DNA of 64,000 nt from Bacillus sp. (in: firmicutes) (GCA_031180405.1 JAPSLU010000004.1:1-64000), one strand, 5' to 3'. Shown: positions 42,240 through 51,973, numbered from the stretch's first letter. Translations and numbers: made by a program. Notes: a model not told the origin generated them from the letters alone.

Positions 42240-43268
42240 TTACGTAAAATATTCAACTTTCGCAGTTGGAAAATAATGATCAACATAATCCTCAAGTGTT
42301 TCTCTTAATTCTTGTTCTTGGTCTTTTTGATAAATATACTTTCCAATTCCGTATCTTCCCCATTTATATCGTCTTTCTTCTTCATTTAGTTCAAGCTTTG
42401 TTTTCGGGTAGTTTTTTTGAATGACTCTTTTAGCTGGCTTTGTAAAGCGATGTTGAATCATTTCAAATGTTATATCGTCTCGAACATCTTTTGGCAAGGA
42501 AGCATCGAGTTTTTCAAATAAGACTTTATAACCGTCCTGCCACCCCTCGTGTATATAGATAGGTGCAACTATAAAACCTAATGGGTAACCTGCTTTTGCG
42601 ACTTTAACTGCTGCTTCGATACGTTGATCAAGTGGTGAAGTACCTGGTTCAAAATTTTTAATGACAAAATCAGCATTAATACTAAAGCGGAAGCGAGTTC
42701 GTCCATTGTGTTTAGCATCTAGGAGGTGGTCAACATGATGAAATTTTGTAACAAACCTCAACCTTCCCATATCAGTTTGACCAAAAAATTCAATCGCCGA
42801 TTTCAATGAATGGGTTAAATGATCAATACCGACGATATCAGATGTACAGGAAGCTTCAAAACGGGTTACTTCTGGAGCACGTTCCTCCATATAAGTTTGT
42901 GCTTGTTCAAGTATTTCTTCCACATTCACATATGTTCTGATATATGGTTTACTTCCCATTGTTGTTTGAAGGTAGCAATAATGACAATGTCCCATGCATC
43001 CAGTTGCGAGTGGGATTGCATATTCAGCAGATGGCTTCGAACTGTCAAACTCTAACGTCTTTCTAACCCCAATAACTAATGTCGATTTGGCGGTTCTATA
43101 TTGTTGTAAATGATTTTTCCCTGGAATATTACGAACTTGATTATGCGATGTCGTCTCTCTAATTTCAAGACCCATTTTTTCAAATTTCTCTTTTAGTTCA
43201 ACACCGCGAGGATATTCCAATGCTCTTGGTTCTATATAAACTAATTGTGGAACAAAAGGTTTAACCAT
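42240..43268 (-). CDS. splB: Spore photoproduct lyase
   Basis: SplB is a radical-SAM enzyme that reverses spore photoproduct (5-thyminyl-5,6-dihydrothymine) in germinating spores. The [4Fe-4S] motif CMGHCHYC lies at about residues 89-97, and the hydrogen-donating Cys in EASCTSDIVGIDH near residue 139, both as in B. subtilis. Length is 342 residues. The start follows AGGAAGG. It is the second gene of splA-splB, and in B. subtilis the operon is read by sigma-G in the forespore; I could not convincingly place that promoter here. Confidence 0.96.
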   Translation of the reverse strand: MVKPFVPQLVYIEPRALEYPRGVELKEKFEKMGLEIRETTSHNQVRNIPGKNHLQQYRTAKSTLVIGVRKTLEFDSSKPSAEYAIPLATGCMGHCHYCYLQTTMGSKPYIRTYVNVEEILEQAQTYMEERAPEVTRFEASCTSDIVGIDHLTHSLKSAIEFFGQTDMGRLRFVTKFHHVDHLLDAKHNGRTRFRFSINADFVIKNFEPGTSPLDQRIEAAVKVAKAGYPLGFIVAPIYIHEGWQDGYKVLFEKLDASLPKDVRDDITFEMIQHRFTKPAKRVIQKNYPKTKLELNEEERRYKWGRYGIGKYIYQKDQEQELRETLEDYVDHYFPTAKVEYFT

Positions 43269-43374
43269 GATAGTACCTTCCTTTACCGGTAATCATAAAA
43301 CAATGCTATACAACTTTACATTTTGCATTTCGTTCCAACAATAGTCCCTAAAATAATTTCCTATTTTCTATTGC

Positions 43375-43611
43375 TTAATCATACTGTTTATAGTCAAACA
43401 ATTGATTGTAAAGTTCTTCAGCTTCTTCAAAGCTTGAGAATACAGCATCATCTTCAGCAAGGGGATGGTACGCATCATGGAGAAAAATGGCTAGCTCCTG
43501 CTGATTATTTGGATGTTCAACAATCTCTGCTTTTTCGATATTAGCGACGTTCACAGCATGTGGGTTTCGATAAATGACATACACTTCTTCTCCAACCTTA
43601 AATGGATTCAT
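43375..43611 (-). CDS. splA: Spl operon regulator SplA (TRAP-like)
   Basis: SplA is a small TRAP-related protein that lowers splB expression. The 78-residue sequence begins MNPFKVGEEVYVIYRNPH and contains the acidic SSFEEAEELYNQLF near its end, matching B. subtilis SplA. The start ATG follows AAGGGAG at slightly long spacing. It precedes splB by 106 bases and follows the ptsI terminator. Confidence 0.9.
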   Translation of the reverse strand: MNPFKVGEEVYVIYRNPHAVNVANIEKAEIVEHPNNQQELAIFLHDAYHPLAEDDAVFSSFEEAEELYNQLFDYKQYD

Positions 43612-43672
43612 CCAGATTTTCTCCCTTCAACTTAACTAAAAATAGCTTTCCCTAATAAAAAATTTCTACGCG

Positions 43673-43702
43673 AAAAAGGACAGGCACGAGGCCTGTCCTT
43701 TC
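43673..43702 (-). terminator. Terminator of the pts operon
   Basis: AAAGGACAGGC/GCCTGTCCTTT, 11 bp with a 5-base loop and T tail, just after ptsI. Confidence 0.9.
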
Positions 43703-43710
43703 TATAAAGA

Positions 43711-45432
43711 TTAATCTAATTGAAATGTTTCTTTAACAAATGCTACAACTTCTTCAGTTGTATCCATTGATAAAACAGTTTCTTTGATGCTTTGAGCCTG
43801 TTCTTTTGATAATCCTTTAATTTGTGTACGTGCAGGAAGAATTGACGTAGCACTCATTGAGAATTCATCAAGACCTAATCCAAGTAGTAGCGGAATCGCA
43901 ATCGGATCTCCAGCCATTTCTCCACACATACCTGCCCATTTACCTTCTTTATGTGCTGCATCAATAACCATTGAAACAAGACGTAAGATTGCTGGACTAT
44001 AAGGTTGGTATAAGTAAGATACGCGCTCGTTCATACGATCGGCTGCCATTGTGTACTGAATTAAATCATTTGTTCCGATACTAAAGAAGTCAACTTCTTT
44101 AGCAAATTGATTAGCCATAACAGCAGTTGAAGGAATTTCAACCATTATACCAATTTCAATGGAATCAGACACTTGAACACCATTCGCAGCAAGCTTTGCT
44201 TTTTCTTCTAAAAGAATGGCTTTTGCTTCTCGGAATTCAGAAAGTGTCGCAATCATAGGAAACATGATTTTTAAGTTACCATAGCTGCTAGCACGTAATA
44301 ATGCACGCAATTGTGTACGGAAAATCTCTTGTTCTTCTAAGCATAAGCGAATCGCTCTAAATCCTAGGAATGGATTCATTTCTTTTGGAAGATGTAAGTA
44401 TGGTAATTCTTTATCTCCACCGATGTCTAACGTACGAACAACAACTGGTTTATCTCCCATTCTCTCAAGAACTGTTTTATAAGCTTCAAATTGCTCATCT
44501 TCTGTTGGAAGTTGATCTCTTCCCATGTATAAGAATTCAGTACGGTAAAGACCGACTCCTTCACCACCGTTTTCTAACACACCTTTTACATCATCAGGAG
44601 TTCCGATGTTTGCTGCAAGCTCAACATGTTCTCCATCTTTTGTAACAGTTGGCTCATTAACAAGCTTTGCCCATTCAACTTTTTGAGCCTCAAATTTTGC
44701 TTTCTTTTCTTCATATTGTGCAATGACATCTGATGAAGGGTCAATAATGACATCTCCATCAAGTCCATCAACTATTACCATTACGCCGTTTTCAATTGAA
44801 GACGTAGCTTGCTTCGTACCAACAACAGCTGGAATCTCCATTGAACGAGCCATAATTGCTGAGTGTGATGTACGTCCGCCGATATCTGTTGTAAAACCTT
44901 TAACAAACTGGCGATTAAGTTGCGCTGTATCAGAAGGCGTTAGATCTTCAGCAATGATCACAACTTCTTCTGAAATTAAGCTTGGGTTAGGTATTTGAAC
45001 TCCTAATAAATGAGCAATCACACGTTTTGTTACGTCACGAATATCTGCCGCACGTTCCTTCATATATTCGTTGTCCATTGATTCGAACATTGCAACGAAC
45101 ATGTCAGCTGTTTCTTTCATAGCAAACTCAGCATTGACACCTTCAGTATCAATTTTATCGATTACAGGACTTAACAACTCTGGATCACTTAAAACAAGTA
45201 GATGAGCTGCAAAGATCTCTGCTTTATCAGCACCAAGTTCACGATTTGCGTGTTCTTTAATCTTTTCAAGCTCTGACTTTGATTTGCTAATTGCCTTATC
45301 AAAGCGACCTTTTTCTGCTTCTCTATCTGCAACAGTTTTTTGTTCAATCTTTAATTCAGGCTCTTCAAGACGGTATGCTTTTGCGATAGCAATACCCGCT
45401 GAAGCTCCAATCCCTTTTAGGTTAGTACTCAT
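43711..45432 (-). CDS. ptsI: PTS enzyme I
   Basis: Enzyme I takes phosphate from phosphoenolpyruvate and passes it to HPr, powering all PTS sugar uptake. The 573-residue protein carries the phosphorylated His in [15 protein letters not shown] near residue 190 and the C-terminal PEP-binding domain with [15 protein letters not shown] and the Cys-containing [11 protein letters not shown] near residue 502. Its ATG shares one base with the ptsH stop (TAATG), so the two are translationally coupled. It is the last gene of ptsG-ptsH-ptsI. Confidence 0.97.
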   Translation of the reverse strand: MSTNLKGIGASAGIAIAKAYRLEEPELKIEQKTVADREAEKGRFDKAISKSKSELEKIKEHANRELGADKAEIFAAHLLVLSDPELLSPVIDKIDTEGVNAEFAMKETADMFVAMFESMDNEYMKERAADIRDVTKRVIAHLLGVQIPNPSLISEEVVIIAEDLTPSDTAQLNRQFVKGFTTDIGGRTSHSAIMARSMEIPAVVGTKQATSSIENGVMVIVDGLDGDVIIDPSSDVIAQYEEKKAKFEAQKVEWAKLVNEPTVTKDGEHVELAANIGTPDDVKGVLENGGEGVGLYRTEFLYMGRDQLPTEDEQFEAYKTVLERMGDKPVVVRTLDIGGDKELPYLHLPKEMNPFLGFRAIRLCLEEQEIFRTQLRALLRASSYGNLKIMFPMIATLSEFREAKAILLEEKAKLAANGVQVSDSIEIGIMVEIPSTAVMANQFAKEVDFFSIGTNDLIQYTMAADRMNERVSYLYQPYSPAILRLVSMVIDAAHKEGKWAGMCGEMAGDPIAIPLLLGLGLDEFSMSATSILPARTQIKGLSKEQAQSIKETVLSMDTTEEVVAFVKETFQLD

Positions 45433-45698
45433 TATTCGCCTAGCCCTTCATTTTTTAATGTTTCTGCTAAACCAGCAACTGCTTCTTCAGCATCAGAACC
45501 AGCAGCAACGATTTTGATTTGAGATCCTTTTGGAATACCTAAAGACATAACACCCATAATAGACTTCAAGTTAACTGTTTTACCATTGTACTCAAGGTTT
45601 ACATCTGCATCAAATTTGCTCGCTGCTTGTACTAATACTGTTGCTGGACGCGCGTGTATTCCTGTATCTGCTGTTACTGTAAATGTTTGTTCTGCCAT
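45432..45698 (-). CDS. ptsH: PTS phosphocarrier HPr
   Basis: HPr carries phosphate from enzyme I to sugar permeases and, phosphorylated on Ser46 by HPrK, is the CcpA co-repressor. Both sites are visible: His15 in [13 protein letters not shown] and Ser46 in [13 protein letters not shown]. Length is 88 residues. The start lies downstream of an AAGGAGAT site. It stands between ptsG and ptsI in the usual operon. Confidence 0.97.
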   Translation of the reverse strand: MAEQTFTVTADTGIHARPATVLVQAASKFDADVNLEYNGKTVNLKSIMGVMSLGIPKGSQIKIVAAGSDAEEAVAGLAETLKNEGLGE

Positions 45699-45786
45699 TT
45701 TTCATCAATCTCCTTTAAAATTCCACATATTTTTCAAGCTTTTATTTTATCAGCCACACTAGTCAAAAGACAAGTGTTATCAGAAA

Positions 45787-47892
45787 TTAACCTTCAATTG
45801 AAATCACATCAGCATCTTTAGCTGCAACATTTCCCTGTGCTTGTAGCTTAACTGATTGACCATCTCTTAAGTTTGTAAATACGATTGGTGTAATGACTGA
45901 TGGTGCATTTTCTTTTACGAAGTCAAGATTTACTTCAAGTAATTTTTGACCTTGTTCAACAACGTCGCCTTCTTGAACAAATGCTTCAAAGCCTTCACCT
46001 TTCAAGTTTACAGTATCAATACCGAAGTGAATCAGAATTTCTTTACCGCCATCAGATTGGATACCAATTGCATGTTTTGTTGGGAATACATTTAAGATTT
46101 TACCATTAACGGGTGACACAACTGTTCCATTTGTAGGTAAAATCGCAAAACCATCCCCCATCATTTTTCCAGAGAAGACTTGGTCAGGTACTTCAGTAAT
46201 TTCTTTAATTTCACCAGTAAGTGGTGCTACAAATGTTTCATCGATTACTTCATTTTTAATTCCGTCTGCAACAACATCTTCAACTTGCTCTTGAACTTCT
46301 TGTTCTTGTGAGTGTGGTTGTGCTGCTGTAGGGCGTTTTCCAGACATAACGTCTTGAATTTGCGTTTTTAAGTTATCTGATTTAGGACCAAAAATCGCTT
46401 GAATATTATTTCCAACTTCTAATACACCTGAAGCTCCAAGTTTTTTAAGACGGTCTTTATCTACATTCTTACTATCATTCACTGTTACTCGTAAACGAGT
46501 AATACATGCATCTAAATGTTTAATATTACCTGAACCACCAAGAGACTCAAGTACTTGTGATGGTAAATCTCCAGCAGAACCTTTTGCTTGTCCTTCTTTA
46601 GCAGTCTCAACAGTAGCTTCTTCACGACCTGGAGTTGCAAGGTTCCATTTACGAATAGCAAAACGGAATCCGAAGTAGTAAATAACCGCAAACACTAAAC
46701 CTACAGGGATAACTAACCACCAATTTGTTTGTGAATTTAATACCCCGAATAGTAAAAAGTCAATTAATCCACCAGAGAATGTCATACCGATTTTAACATC
46801 GAGGATATGCATAATCATGAATGATAAACCTGCAAATATTGCATGGATACCGAATAATACAGGTGCAACGAATAAGAATGAGAACTCAAGTGGCTCTGTA
46901 ATACCTGTTAAGAAAGAAGTTAATGCAGCAGAACCCATTAAACCTGCAACAACAGCTTTATTTTCTGGTTTTGCCTCATGGTAAATAGCAAGAGCAGCAG
47001 CCGGTAATCCAAACATCATGAATGGGAATTTACCTGTCATAAATGTACCTGCTGTTAAATCCTGTACTCCATCTCTAATTTGACTAAAGAAAATTGTTTG
47101 GTCACCACGTACTGTTTCACCCGCAGCGTTTACATAGCTACCAAACTCAAACCAGAACGGTGAATAGAAAATATGGTGTAAACCAAATGGAATTAATGAT
47201 CGTTCAATAACACCAAAGATAAATGCGGCTATCGTTCTGTTTGCGTCTAATAAGTTTGTTGAAAATGCATTTAGACCTGATTGAATAGGAGGCCACACAA
47301 AGTACATGACAATTCCTAGTAATACTGTAGCAGCAGCTGTTGCGATTGGAACGAAACGCTTTCCTGCAAAGAAACCTAAGTATGATGGTAATTCAATTGT
47401 AAAGTAACGATTATACATAGCAGCAGCAATAACACCAACGATAATACCACCGAATACACCCGTTTGTAGGGTTGGAATCCCTAGGACATTACCATATGCA
47501 GCACTATTGTTTGCTAAGAATTCAGTAAGCTCAGCTCCACCACCAGGTAGAATTCCTAAGCCTTTAAGGATACTACTCATGGTTACATTCATAATTAAAT
47601 AACCAATTAATGCAGCAATACCCGCGACTCCGTCACCATTTGCTAAACCAATAGCAACCCCCACCGCGAATAAAACAGGTAAATTTGCAAAAACAATGTT
47701 ACCGGCATTTTCCATAACGCTAGCGATTAAAACAACCCAGTCACTAGTTAAAAATGGAGCCAAATCTGTTAGTGTCTGGTTTTGAAGAGCATTACCTAAT
47801 GCAAGTAAAAGTCCTGCAGCTGGTAATAAAGCAACTGGTAGCATGAGAGCACGTCCAATTTTTTGCAGGACGCCAAATGCGTTTTTAAACAT
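45787..47892 (-). CDS. ptsG: Glucose-specific PTS permease EIICBA
   Basis: PtsG imports and phosphorylates glucose. The 701-residue protein has domains in the order IIC (about residues 1-410, membrane, with [15 protein letters not shown]), IIB (about 435-515, phosphorylated Cys in [13 protein letters not shown]) and IIA (about 560-690, phosphorylated His in [15 protein letters not shown]). The start follows AGGAGGT. Expression is controlled by the upstream RAT sequence and terminator bound by GlcT, both readable in the leader. It heads the ptsGHI operon. Confidence 0.97.
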   Translation of the reverse strand: MFKNAFGVLQKIGRALMLPVALLPAAGLLLALGNALQNQTLTDLAPFLTSDWVVLIASVMENAGNIVFANLPVLFAVGVAIGLANGDGVAGIAALIGYLIMNVTMSSILKGLGILPGGGAELTEFLANNSAAYGNVLGIPTLQTGVFGGIIVGVIAAAMYNRYFTIELPSYLGFFAGKRFVPIATAAATVLLGIVMYFVWPPIQSGLNAFSTNLLDANRTIAAFIFGVIERSLIPFGLHHIFYSPFWFEFGSYVNAAGETVRGDQTIFFSQIRDGVQDLTAGTFMTGKFPFMMFGLPAAALAIYHEAKPENKAVVAGLMGSAALTSFLTGITEPLEFSFLFVAPVLFGIHAIFAGLSFMIMHILDVKIGMTFSGGLIDFLLFGVLNSQTNWWLVIPVGLVFAVIYYFGFRFAIRKWNLATPGREEATVETAKEGQAKGSAGDLPSQVLESLGGSGNIKHLDACITRLRVTVNDSKNVDKDRLKKLGASGVLEVGNNIQAIFGPKSDNLKTQIQDVMSGKRPTAAQPHSQEQEVQEQVEDVVADGIKNEVIDETFVAPLTGEIKEITEVPDQVFSGKMMGDGFAILPTNGTVVSPVNGKILNVFPTKHAIGIQSDGGKEILIHFGIDTVNLKGEGFEAFVQEGDVVEQGQKLLEVNLDFVKENAPSVITPIVFTNLRDGQSVKLQAQGNVAAKDADVISIEG

Positions 47893-48000
47893 AATACAAC
47901 CTCCTATTTACTATCATATTCATTTAATAAAAGTATGTTGAAGCTAAAAAACACCCTGGTATTAACCGGTTACAATAATCCATCAAATTGGTTTACATAC

Positions 48001-48085
48001 AAAAAAGACATGGTGAACACGTATTTCTACTGCTATTAGGTATAGTTCCCCAAAATAGCAATTAAAAACACCTTGTTCACTCATG
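48001..48085 (-). terminator. Conditional terminator in the ptsG leader
   Basis: On the minus strand CATGAGTGAACA (48074-48085) pairs with TGTTCACCATG (48009-48019), with one mismatch and a long loop, followed by TCTTTTTT. Its 5' arm overlaps the RAT sequence, so formation of one excludes the other. Confidence 0.85.
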
Positions 48086-48107
48086 CCTGATCGAATCAGT
48101 AACACGT
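48077..48107 (-). promoter_or_regulatory. Ribonucleic antiterminator (RAT) bound by GlcT
   Basis: The leader reads ACGTGTTACTGATTCGATCA followed by GGCATGAGTGA, very like the B. subtilis ptsG RAT as I recall it. Binding of dephosphorylated-PTS-activated GlcT would block the adjacent terminator when glucose is present. Confidence 0.85.
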
Positions 48108-48109
48108 GA

Positions 48110-48140
48110 ATTATATCGGTTACAATTATTTATTTGTTAA
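48110..48140 (-). promoter_or_regulatory. Probable ptsG promoter
   Basis: On the minus strand TATAAT (48110-48115) lies just before the RAT; TTAACA (48135-48140), inside the glcT 3' end, is a possible -35 although the 19-base spacing is long. Confidence 0.45.
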
Positions 48141-48965
48141 TCGGTATAAGTGCATTGTCAGATAAACTGCTTCAGCTTCATATACAGGCTTTTTCAACAC
48201 CTGTTGCATGACTTTTATCATTTTCCAAGAAGTATTGTAGCATAACGGATATTCTTTTTTCAACAAAAAAGATAATTTTTCTGGTTCAGATACAGACTCA
48301 CCAGAGTTAACTCTTTCAATAGTATAGCGGAGGTGACGTATTAACCTTAAATAATTTACACTATCACGGTCAACCTTCACTTTTAACGAATCTTCGATCA
48401 CCTCAGTCAAACGACTAATTAGTTGTGAATACTGGTTTACTTCTGAAAGTGGTTTATTTGAAATTGCGCTGTGTATATGAAGTGCAATAAATCCTACCTC
48501 ACCTTCAGGAAGTTCAACAGCTAATGCATTGTTTAGCATATTAATTACTTCTTTTGCAAGCTCATATTCGAAAGGATAAAGCGATTTCGTTTCTAATAAA
48601 AATGGATTTTTTAAATCCATCCCCTGTTGCAAACGCTTTAACGCAAAAGTAATATGATCCGTAAGAGCGATATGAATATGCTCATTTAACGGCTTTTCTA
48701 CGCGTTCAAAAATATACCGAATGGCATCCTGAACAACTTCAAGCATTTCTTCGTCAATGTCTGTTAATAACATTTTATATTGCTCTTGTTCTTTTTGATT
48801 TGTAAGAACAAACATTTTTTCAAAGCTTTCTTCCTGAATTATATCGCCCTGCTTCTTACCAAAACTAACGCCTTTTCCTATAAGGACAACTTCTCCGTAG
48901 GATTCATGTGAAGCAATTAACACATTGTTATTTAATGTTTTCTTTATTTCAAAGGACTCCTTCAC
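48126..48965 (-). CDS. glcT: Transcription antiterminator GlcT
   Basis: GlcT binds the RAT in ptsG mRNA and is controlled by PTS phosphorylation. The protein has an N-terminal CAT RNA-binding domain (about residues 1-60; IKKTLNNNVLIAS, VVLIGKGVSFGKK) and two PRD domains with their histidines (NEHIHIALTDHI, GFIALHIHSAI, RLIRHLRYTIER, EAVYLTMHLYRL). I start at the GTG at 48965 (M-K-E-S-F-E), downstream of AAAGGAG, giving 279 residues as in B. subtilis (285); the longer open frame upstream has no similarity. Its stop lies 11 bases before the ptsG -10. Confidence 0.93.
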   Translation of the reverse strand: MKESFEIKKTLNNNVLIASHESYGEVVLIGKGVSFGKKQGDIIQEESFEKMFVLTNQKEQEQYKMLLTDIDEEMLEVVQDAIRYIFERVEKPLNEHIHIALTDHITFALKRLQQGMDLKNPFLLETKSLYPFEYELAKEVINMLNNALAVELPEGEVGFIALHIHSAISNKPLSEVNQYSQLISRLTEVIEDSLKVKVDRDSVNYLRLIRHLRYTIERVNSGESVSEPEKLSFLLKKEYPLCYNTSWKMIKVMQQVLKKPVYEAEAVYLTMHLYRLTNK

Positions 48966-49215
48966 GAAATCCACAGCTCCTTTACATTCAATCTTACATA
49001 TCGTACAAAAGTTAAGCAGGGACGTCAATAAAATTGTCGTATTTTGTAGAAAAAATCTCAGACATTTCTGTTTTATAATTGTCTCTGTTAGATTTGGTTG
49101 AAGATATACACATATTCCCCTTATCTTTCTAACATTAATTATCTTCATATTTTTGTAACACTTAGTTAGTAATATGATAATTTTCGGGAAATCTATAATA
49201 AAGAGGTGATCTCAA

Positions 49216-49671
49216 ATGAGGAAGGTTTTCTTTTTAATGCATGTGATTGTATGTCTATCTATTTTGATATCGCAAAATGCCAAAGGTGTTAACGAACAGC
49301 GTGTGAAGGTATTAGACATAGAAGCAAATTCCGTCGTTTTAGAGCAAACTAGCACAAAACAAATTGATACCGAAGCTATAAAAGCAATTAAAAGTATAAA
49401 AAGAATTACGGTCCAAGTTAACCCTCTTCCCCCAAAGGGCTACCTCATAAAAATTCCATTAACAACATCTGTAAAAGTGAAAAATAAATGGATTGAGGAT
49501 TTTATAACAGAGGTAATGCTTGTCTACAATTTAGAAGATCAAAGTCAATCGAGATTAATATTATATAATGATGAAAACTCCCCGATTTTTTTTGATATTG
49601 ACTATGATTTTACAAGCTTATTTCAAATGTTAAAGCTACAAGACATACAAAGCAATTTTATCGAAGAATGA
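49216..49671 (+). CDS. Secreted protein of unknown function
   Basis: The 151-residue product has an N-terminal hydrophobic signal (residues 3-20) and probably is exported after cleavage near residues 20-24. The mature part is charged, has no Cys and contains an NPLPPKGYLIKIP segment. The start follows AGAGGTGA at good spacing. It is divergent from glcT and convergent with the toxin gene beyond it. I do not recognise a family. Confidence 0.7.
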   Translation: MRKVFFLMHVIVCLSILISQNAKGVNEQRVKVLDIEANSVVLEQTSTKQIDTEAIKAIKSIKRITVQVNPLPPKGYLIKIPLTTSVKVKNKWIEDFITEVMLVYNLEDQSQSRLILYNDENSPIFFDIDYDFTSLFQMLKLQDIQSNFIEE

Positions 49672-49697
49672 TACTGTTTCATCATTTTTCTTTGTGA

Positions 49698-49703
49698 TAT
49701 AAT
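49698..49703 (+). promoter_or_regulatory. Extended -10 promoter of the antisense antitoxin RNA
   Basis: TATAAT at 49698-49703 is directly preceded by TGA, an extended -10 (TGnTATAAT). The -35 is poor. It points into the toxin mRNA 3' region. Confidence 0.6.
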
Positions 49704-49709
49704 AAAAAT

Positions 49710-49802
49710 GAATGACCGTGGATGTTGCCGCACCCACAGTCTGCAGTTTACTTTGGATCATTTCATTTTAATTCGTAGGCCTCAACTTGGTCTATTTTTT
49801 TT
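49710..49802 (+). ncRNA. Antisense RNA antitoxin of a type I module
   Basis: The predicted RNA starts about seven bases after the extended -10 and ends at a hairpin (TAGGCC/GGTCTA, 49776-49794) followed by eight T. It is about 93 nt long and complementary to the 3' end of the toxin gene and its terminator, the arrangement of BsrG/SR4 and TxpA/RatA in B. subtilis. A strong 11-bp stem (49714-49724 with 49731-49741) forms near its 5' end and is shared, in mirror, with the toxin mRNA. The ends are predictions. Confidence 0.65.
49714..49741 (-). terminator. Terminator of the toxin mRNA
   Basis: On the minus strand an 11-bp stem with two G-U pairs and a 6-base loop is followed by ATTCATTTTTATT. 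Confidence 0.7.
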
Positions 49803-49875
49803 GTGAAAAAGCTAAGATGGCAATAATTAAAGATGCGAAAGAAAACATTGAAATTAAACTTTCATATATGGTCAA
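49792..49875 (-). CDS. Holin-like type I toxin (27 residues)
   Basis: The peptide begins MTIYESLISMFSFASLIIAI and ends LAFSQKK: a short polar head, one membrane helix and a Lys-rich tail. This matches the holin-like toxin family (TxpA, BsrG, YonT), whose members start MTVYESL or similar. The start is a TTG behind GGGAGGTGATG, and the ribosome site lies inside a CCCTT-CTG-AAGGG hairpin, a known device in these toxins. A convergent antisense RNA covers its 3' end. Promoter TACAAT with TGA before it lies at 49932-49940, and a perfect LexA box overlaps the -35 position. The predicted action is membrane damage or depolarisation. Confidence 0.8.
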   Translation of the reverse strand: MTIYESLISMFSFASLIIAILAFSQKK

Positions 49876-49931
49876 CAAGCATCACCTCCCTTCAGAAGGG
49901 GGCTTGTTCGATCCAATTCAACTGCAAACTA

Positions 49932-49960
49932 ATTGTATCATAAAACAACCTACCTATGGA
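49932..49960 (-). promoter_or_regulatory. Promoter of the toxin gene
   Basis: On the minus strand TACAAT (49932-49937) is preceded by TGA, an extended -10. The position of a -35 at 17 bases is TCCATA, which is poor and lies at the edge of the LexA box. Confidence 0.55.
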
Positions 49961-49971
49961 ACACATGTTCG
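49958..49971. promoter_or_regulatory. LexA (DinR) box
   Basis: On the minus strand CGAACATGTGTTCC fits every position of the B. subtilis DinR consensus CGAACRNRYGTTYC. It overlaps the -35 position of the toxin promoter, where LexA binding would block transcription. Confidence 0.75.
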
Positions 49972-50019
49972 TTTTTTTAGTTCCATCAACCCATGAACTC
50001 CCGCCTCTATTTTGAAAAA

Positions 50020-50289
50020 TTATACTCTTTTTATCATTACTCTCGGTTTCTTTAGTTGATCCATCATGTTAGATGCAATTTTAACTTTTACAAGAATACC
50101 TTTCAATACTTCATCCTCATCTGCAAGATCATTAAGGTATAGATCAGAAAAATCATGTATGACCCTTGCAAGCAATTCAACAGCTTTATCTTGTTCACTC
50201 ACCTTTACACCTTTTACGTCCTTAACTGAATTTTTTATCATTTCATGTGTAATATTTCGAACCTTCCTTACTGCTTCAAATTCTGTCAT
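50020..50289 (-). CDS. Protein of unknown function (89 residues)
   Basis: The product is predicted all-helical, charged and without Cys or membrane segments; it begins MTEFEAVRKVRNITHEMIKN. The start is preceded by GGAGGAG. No family is recognised. It lies between the LexA box of the toxin module and the two LexA-like boxes upstream of a divergent WYL-like gene. Confidence 0.65.
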   Translation of the reverse strand: MTEFEAVRKVRNITHEMIKNSVKDVKGVKVSEQDKAVELLARVIHDFSDLYLNDLADEDEVLKGILVKVKIASNMMDQLKKPRVMIKRV

Positions 50290-50393
50290 CTCCAGTTCTC
50301 CTCCCCTTTACTCGTACAAACAAGATTGTCACACTTTCCTACTACCCATCATACGCTTTACCATTAATATTTATGGCAAGAAAAATTCATATA

Positions 50394-50434
50394 GAATATA
50401 TGTTCGTTTTCATGGATAAAAGAATATATGTTCG
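50394..50434. promoter_or_regulatory. Pair of LexA-like boxes
   Basis: GAATATATGTTCG occurs twice in the same orientation at 50394-50406 and 50422-50434. Read on the other strand, CGAACATATATTC differs from the DinR consensus by about two positions. The second copy overlaps the spacer just before TATAAT at 50437-50442, the probable -10 of the downstream gene. Confidence 0.55.
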
Positions 50435-50472
50435 TATATAATAGAGATAACAAAGATCTGAGGTGCTAAAGT

Positions 50473-50688
50473 ATGGCTTACTTTTTTAAATACAGTTGCG
50501 AAAACAAAGTTCCGATTATGATTATTTACTTAGCAAAGGATTGTTCGTTTACACAAAGAAAGGTGCTTGTAAAAAAAATTACTTCAGATAAAATTATCGC
50601 TTATTGCTATCTTCGAAAGCAAATTCGGTCTTTTTCACTTGACCGTGTATTATCTGTTGGAACTGGTTCATCTTCAAACGCTGTGTAA
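50473..50688 (+). CDS. Minimal WYL-like domain protein (71 residues)
   Basis: The core FTQRKVLVKKIT..KIIAYCYLRKQIRSFSLDRVLS resembles the central part of WYL domains (beta strands with AYCxLR and F-x-LDRI), which bind ligands or single-stranded DNA and regulate defence and DNA-damage genes. There is no attached helix-turn-helix. The start lies after GAGGTG. TATAAT and two LexA-like boxes precede it, so DNA-damage control is plausible. The family call rests on motif reading only. Confidence 0.6.
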   Translation: MAYFFKYSCENKVPIMIIYLAKDCSFTQRKVLVKKITSDKIIAYCYLRKQIRSFSLDRVLSVGTGSSSNAV

Positions 50689-50831
50689 AATCACTTCTTT
50701 CCCTCAATTACAAATCTATTCACTCCTTCTAAACATAGACTCTTAGGAACAGATTGTCTGTAGGTTTTACCCTGTTTTTTTGGGGTATTACATAACTAAG
50801 CGCGATACAAACACCACCAACAGATACATCT

Positions 50832-50906
50832 TAAGACGCGTAACAAAGGGCGCGGCCTAGGAGCCGTAACGATATAAGAGAGGCAGGGCTTATATCTTAA
50901 TGCGTC
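50832..50906. repeat. GC-rich multi-hairpin element of unknown function
   Basis: GACGC/GCGTC (50835-50839 with 50902-50906) closes a structure with two internal hairpins: CGGC/GCCG (50853-50856 with 50863-50866) and the perfect GATATAAG/CTTATATC (50871-50878 with 50889-50896). ATCTTAA and CGTAAC are each present twice. It is much richer in GC than its surroundings. No Rfam family comes to mind; it could be an RNA or a decayed mobile repeat. Confidence 0.5.
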
Positions 50907-50955
50907 AAAAAAGGTTAAAAACTAACCCTATATTTACATAGTAAAATAACCTATT

Positions 50956-51000
50956 AAAGAGGCTGATCACTGCGATGTTAAAACGTAGTGACCAGCCTCT
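50956..51000 (-). terminator. Terminator of the phosphofructokinase gene
   Basis: A 17-bp stem with two imperfect pairs (50958-50974 with 50984-51000) is followed by TTTAAT on the minus strand. Confidence 0.8.
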
Positions 51001-51010
51001 ACCAAGTTAT

Positions 51011-51973
<963 letters not shown>

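Larger units (their letters stand above)
50689..51010. other. Gap with a GC-rich structured island
   Basis: The gap holds the structured element at 50832-50906 and the pfk terminator at 50956-51000, and a TACCC/GGGTA hairpin with an all-T loop near 50768. No gene is visible. Confidence 0.5.

Noticed and set aside
47960-47976. CcpA cre site in the ptsG leader
   Set aside because: TGTAACCGGTTAAT resembles cre at its left half only; the right half mismatches at key positions.
48966-49148. 61-residue N-terminal extension of GlcT
   Set aside because: The CAT domain begins at the internal GTG; the extension is AT-rich and not protein-like.
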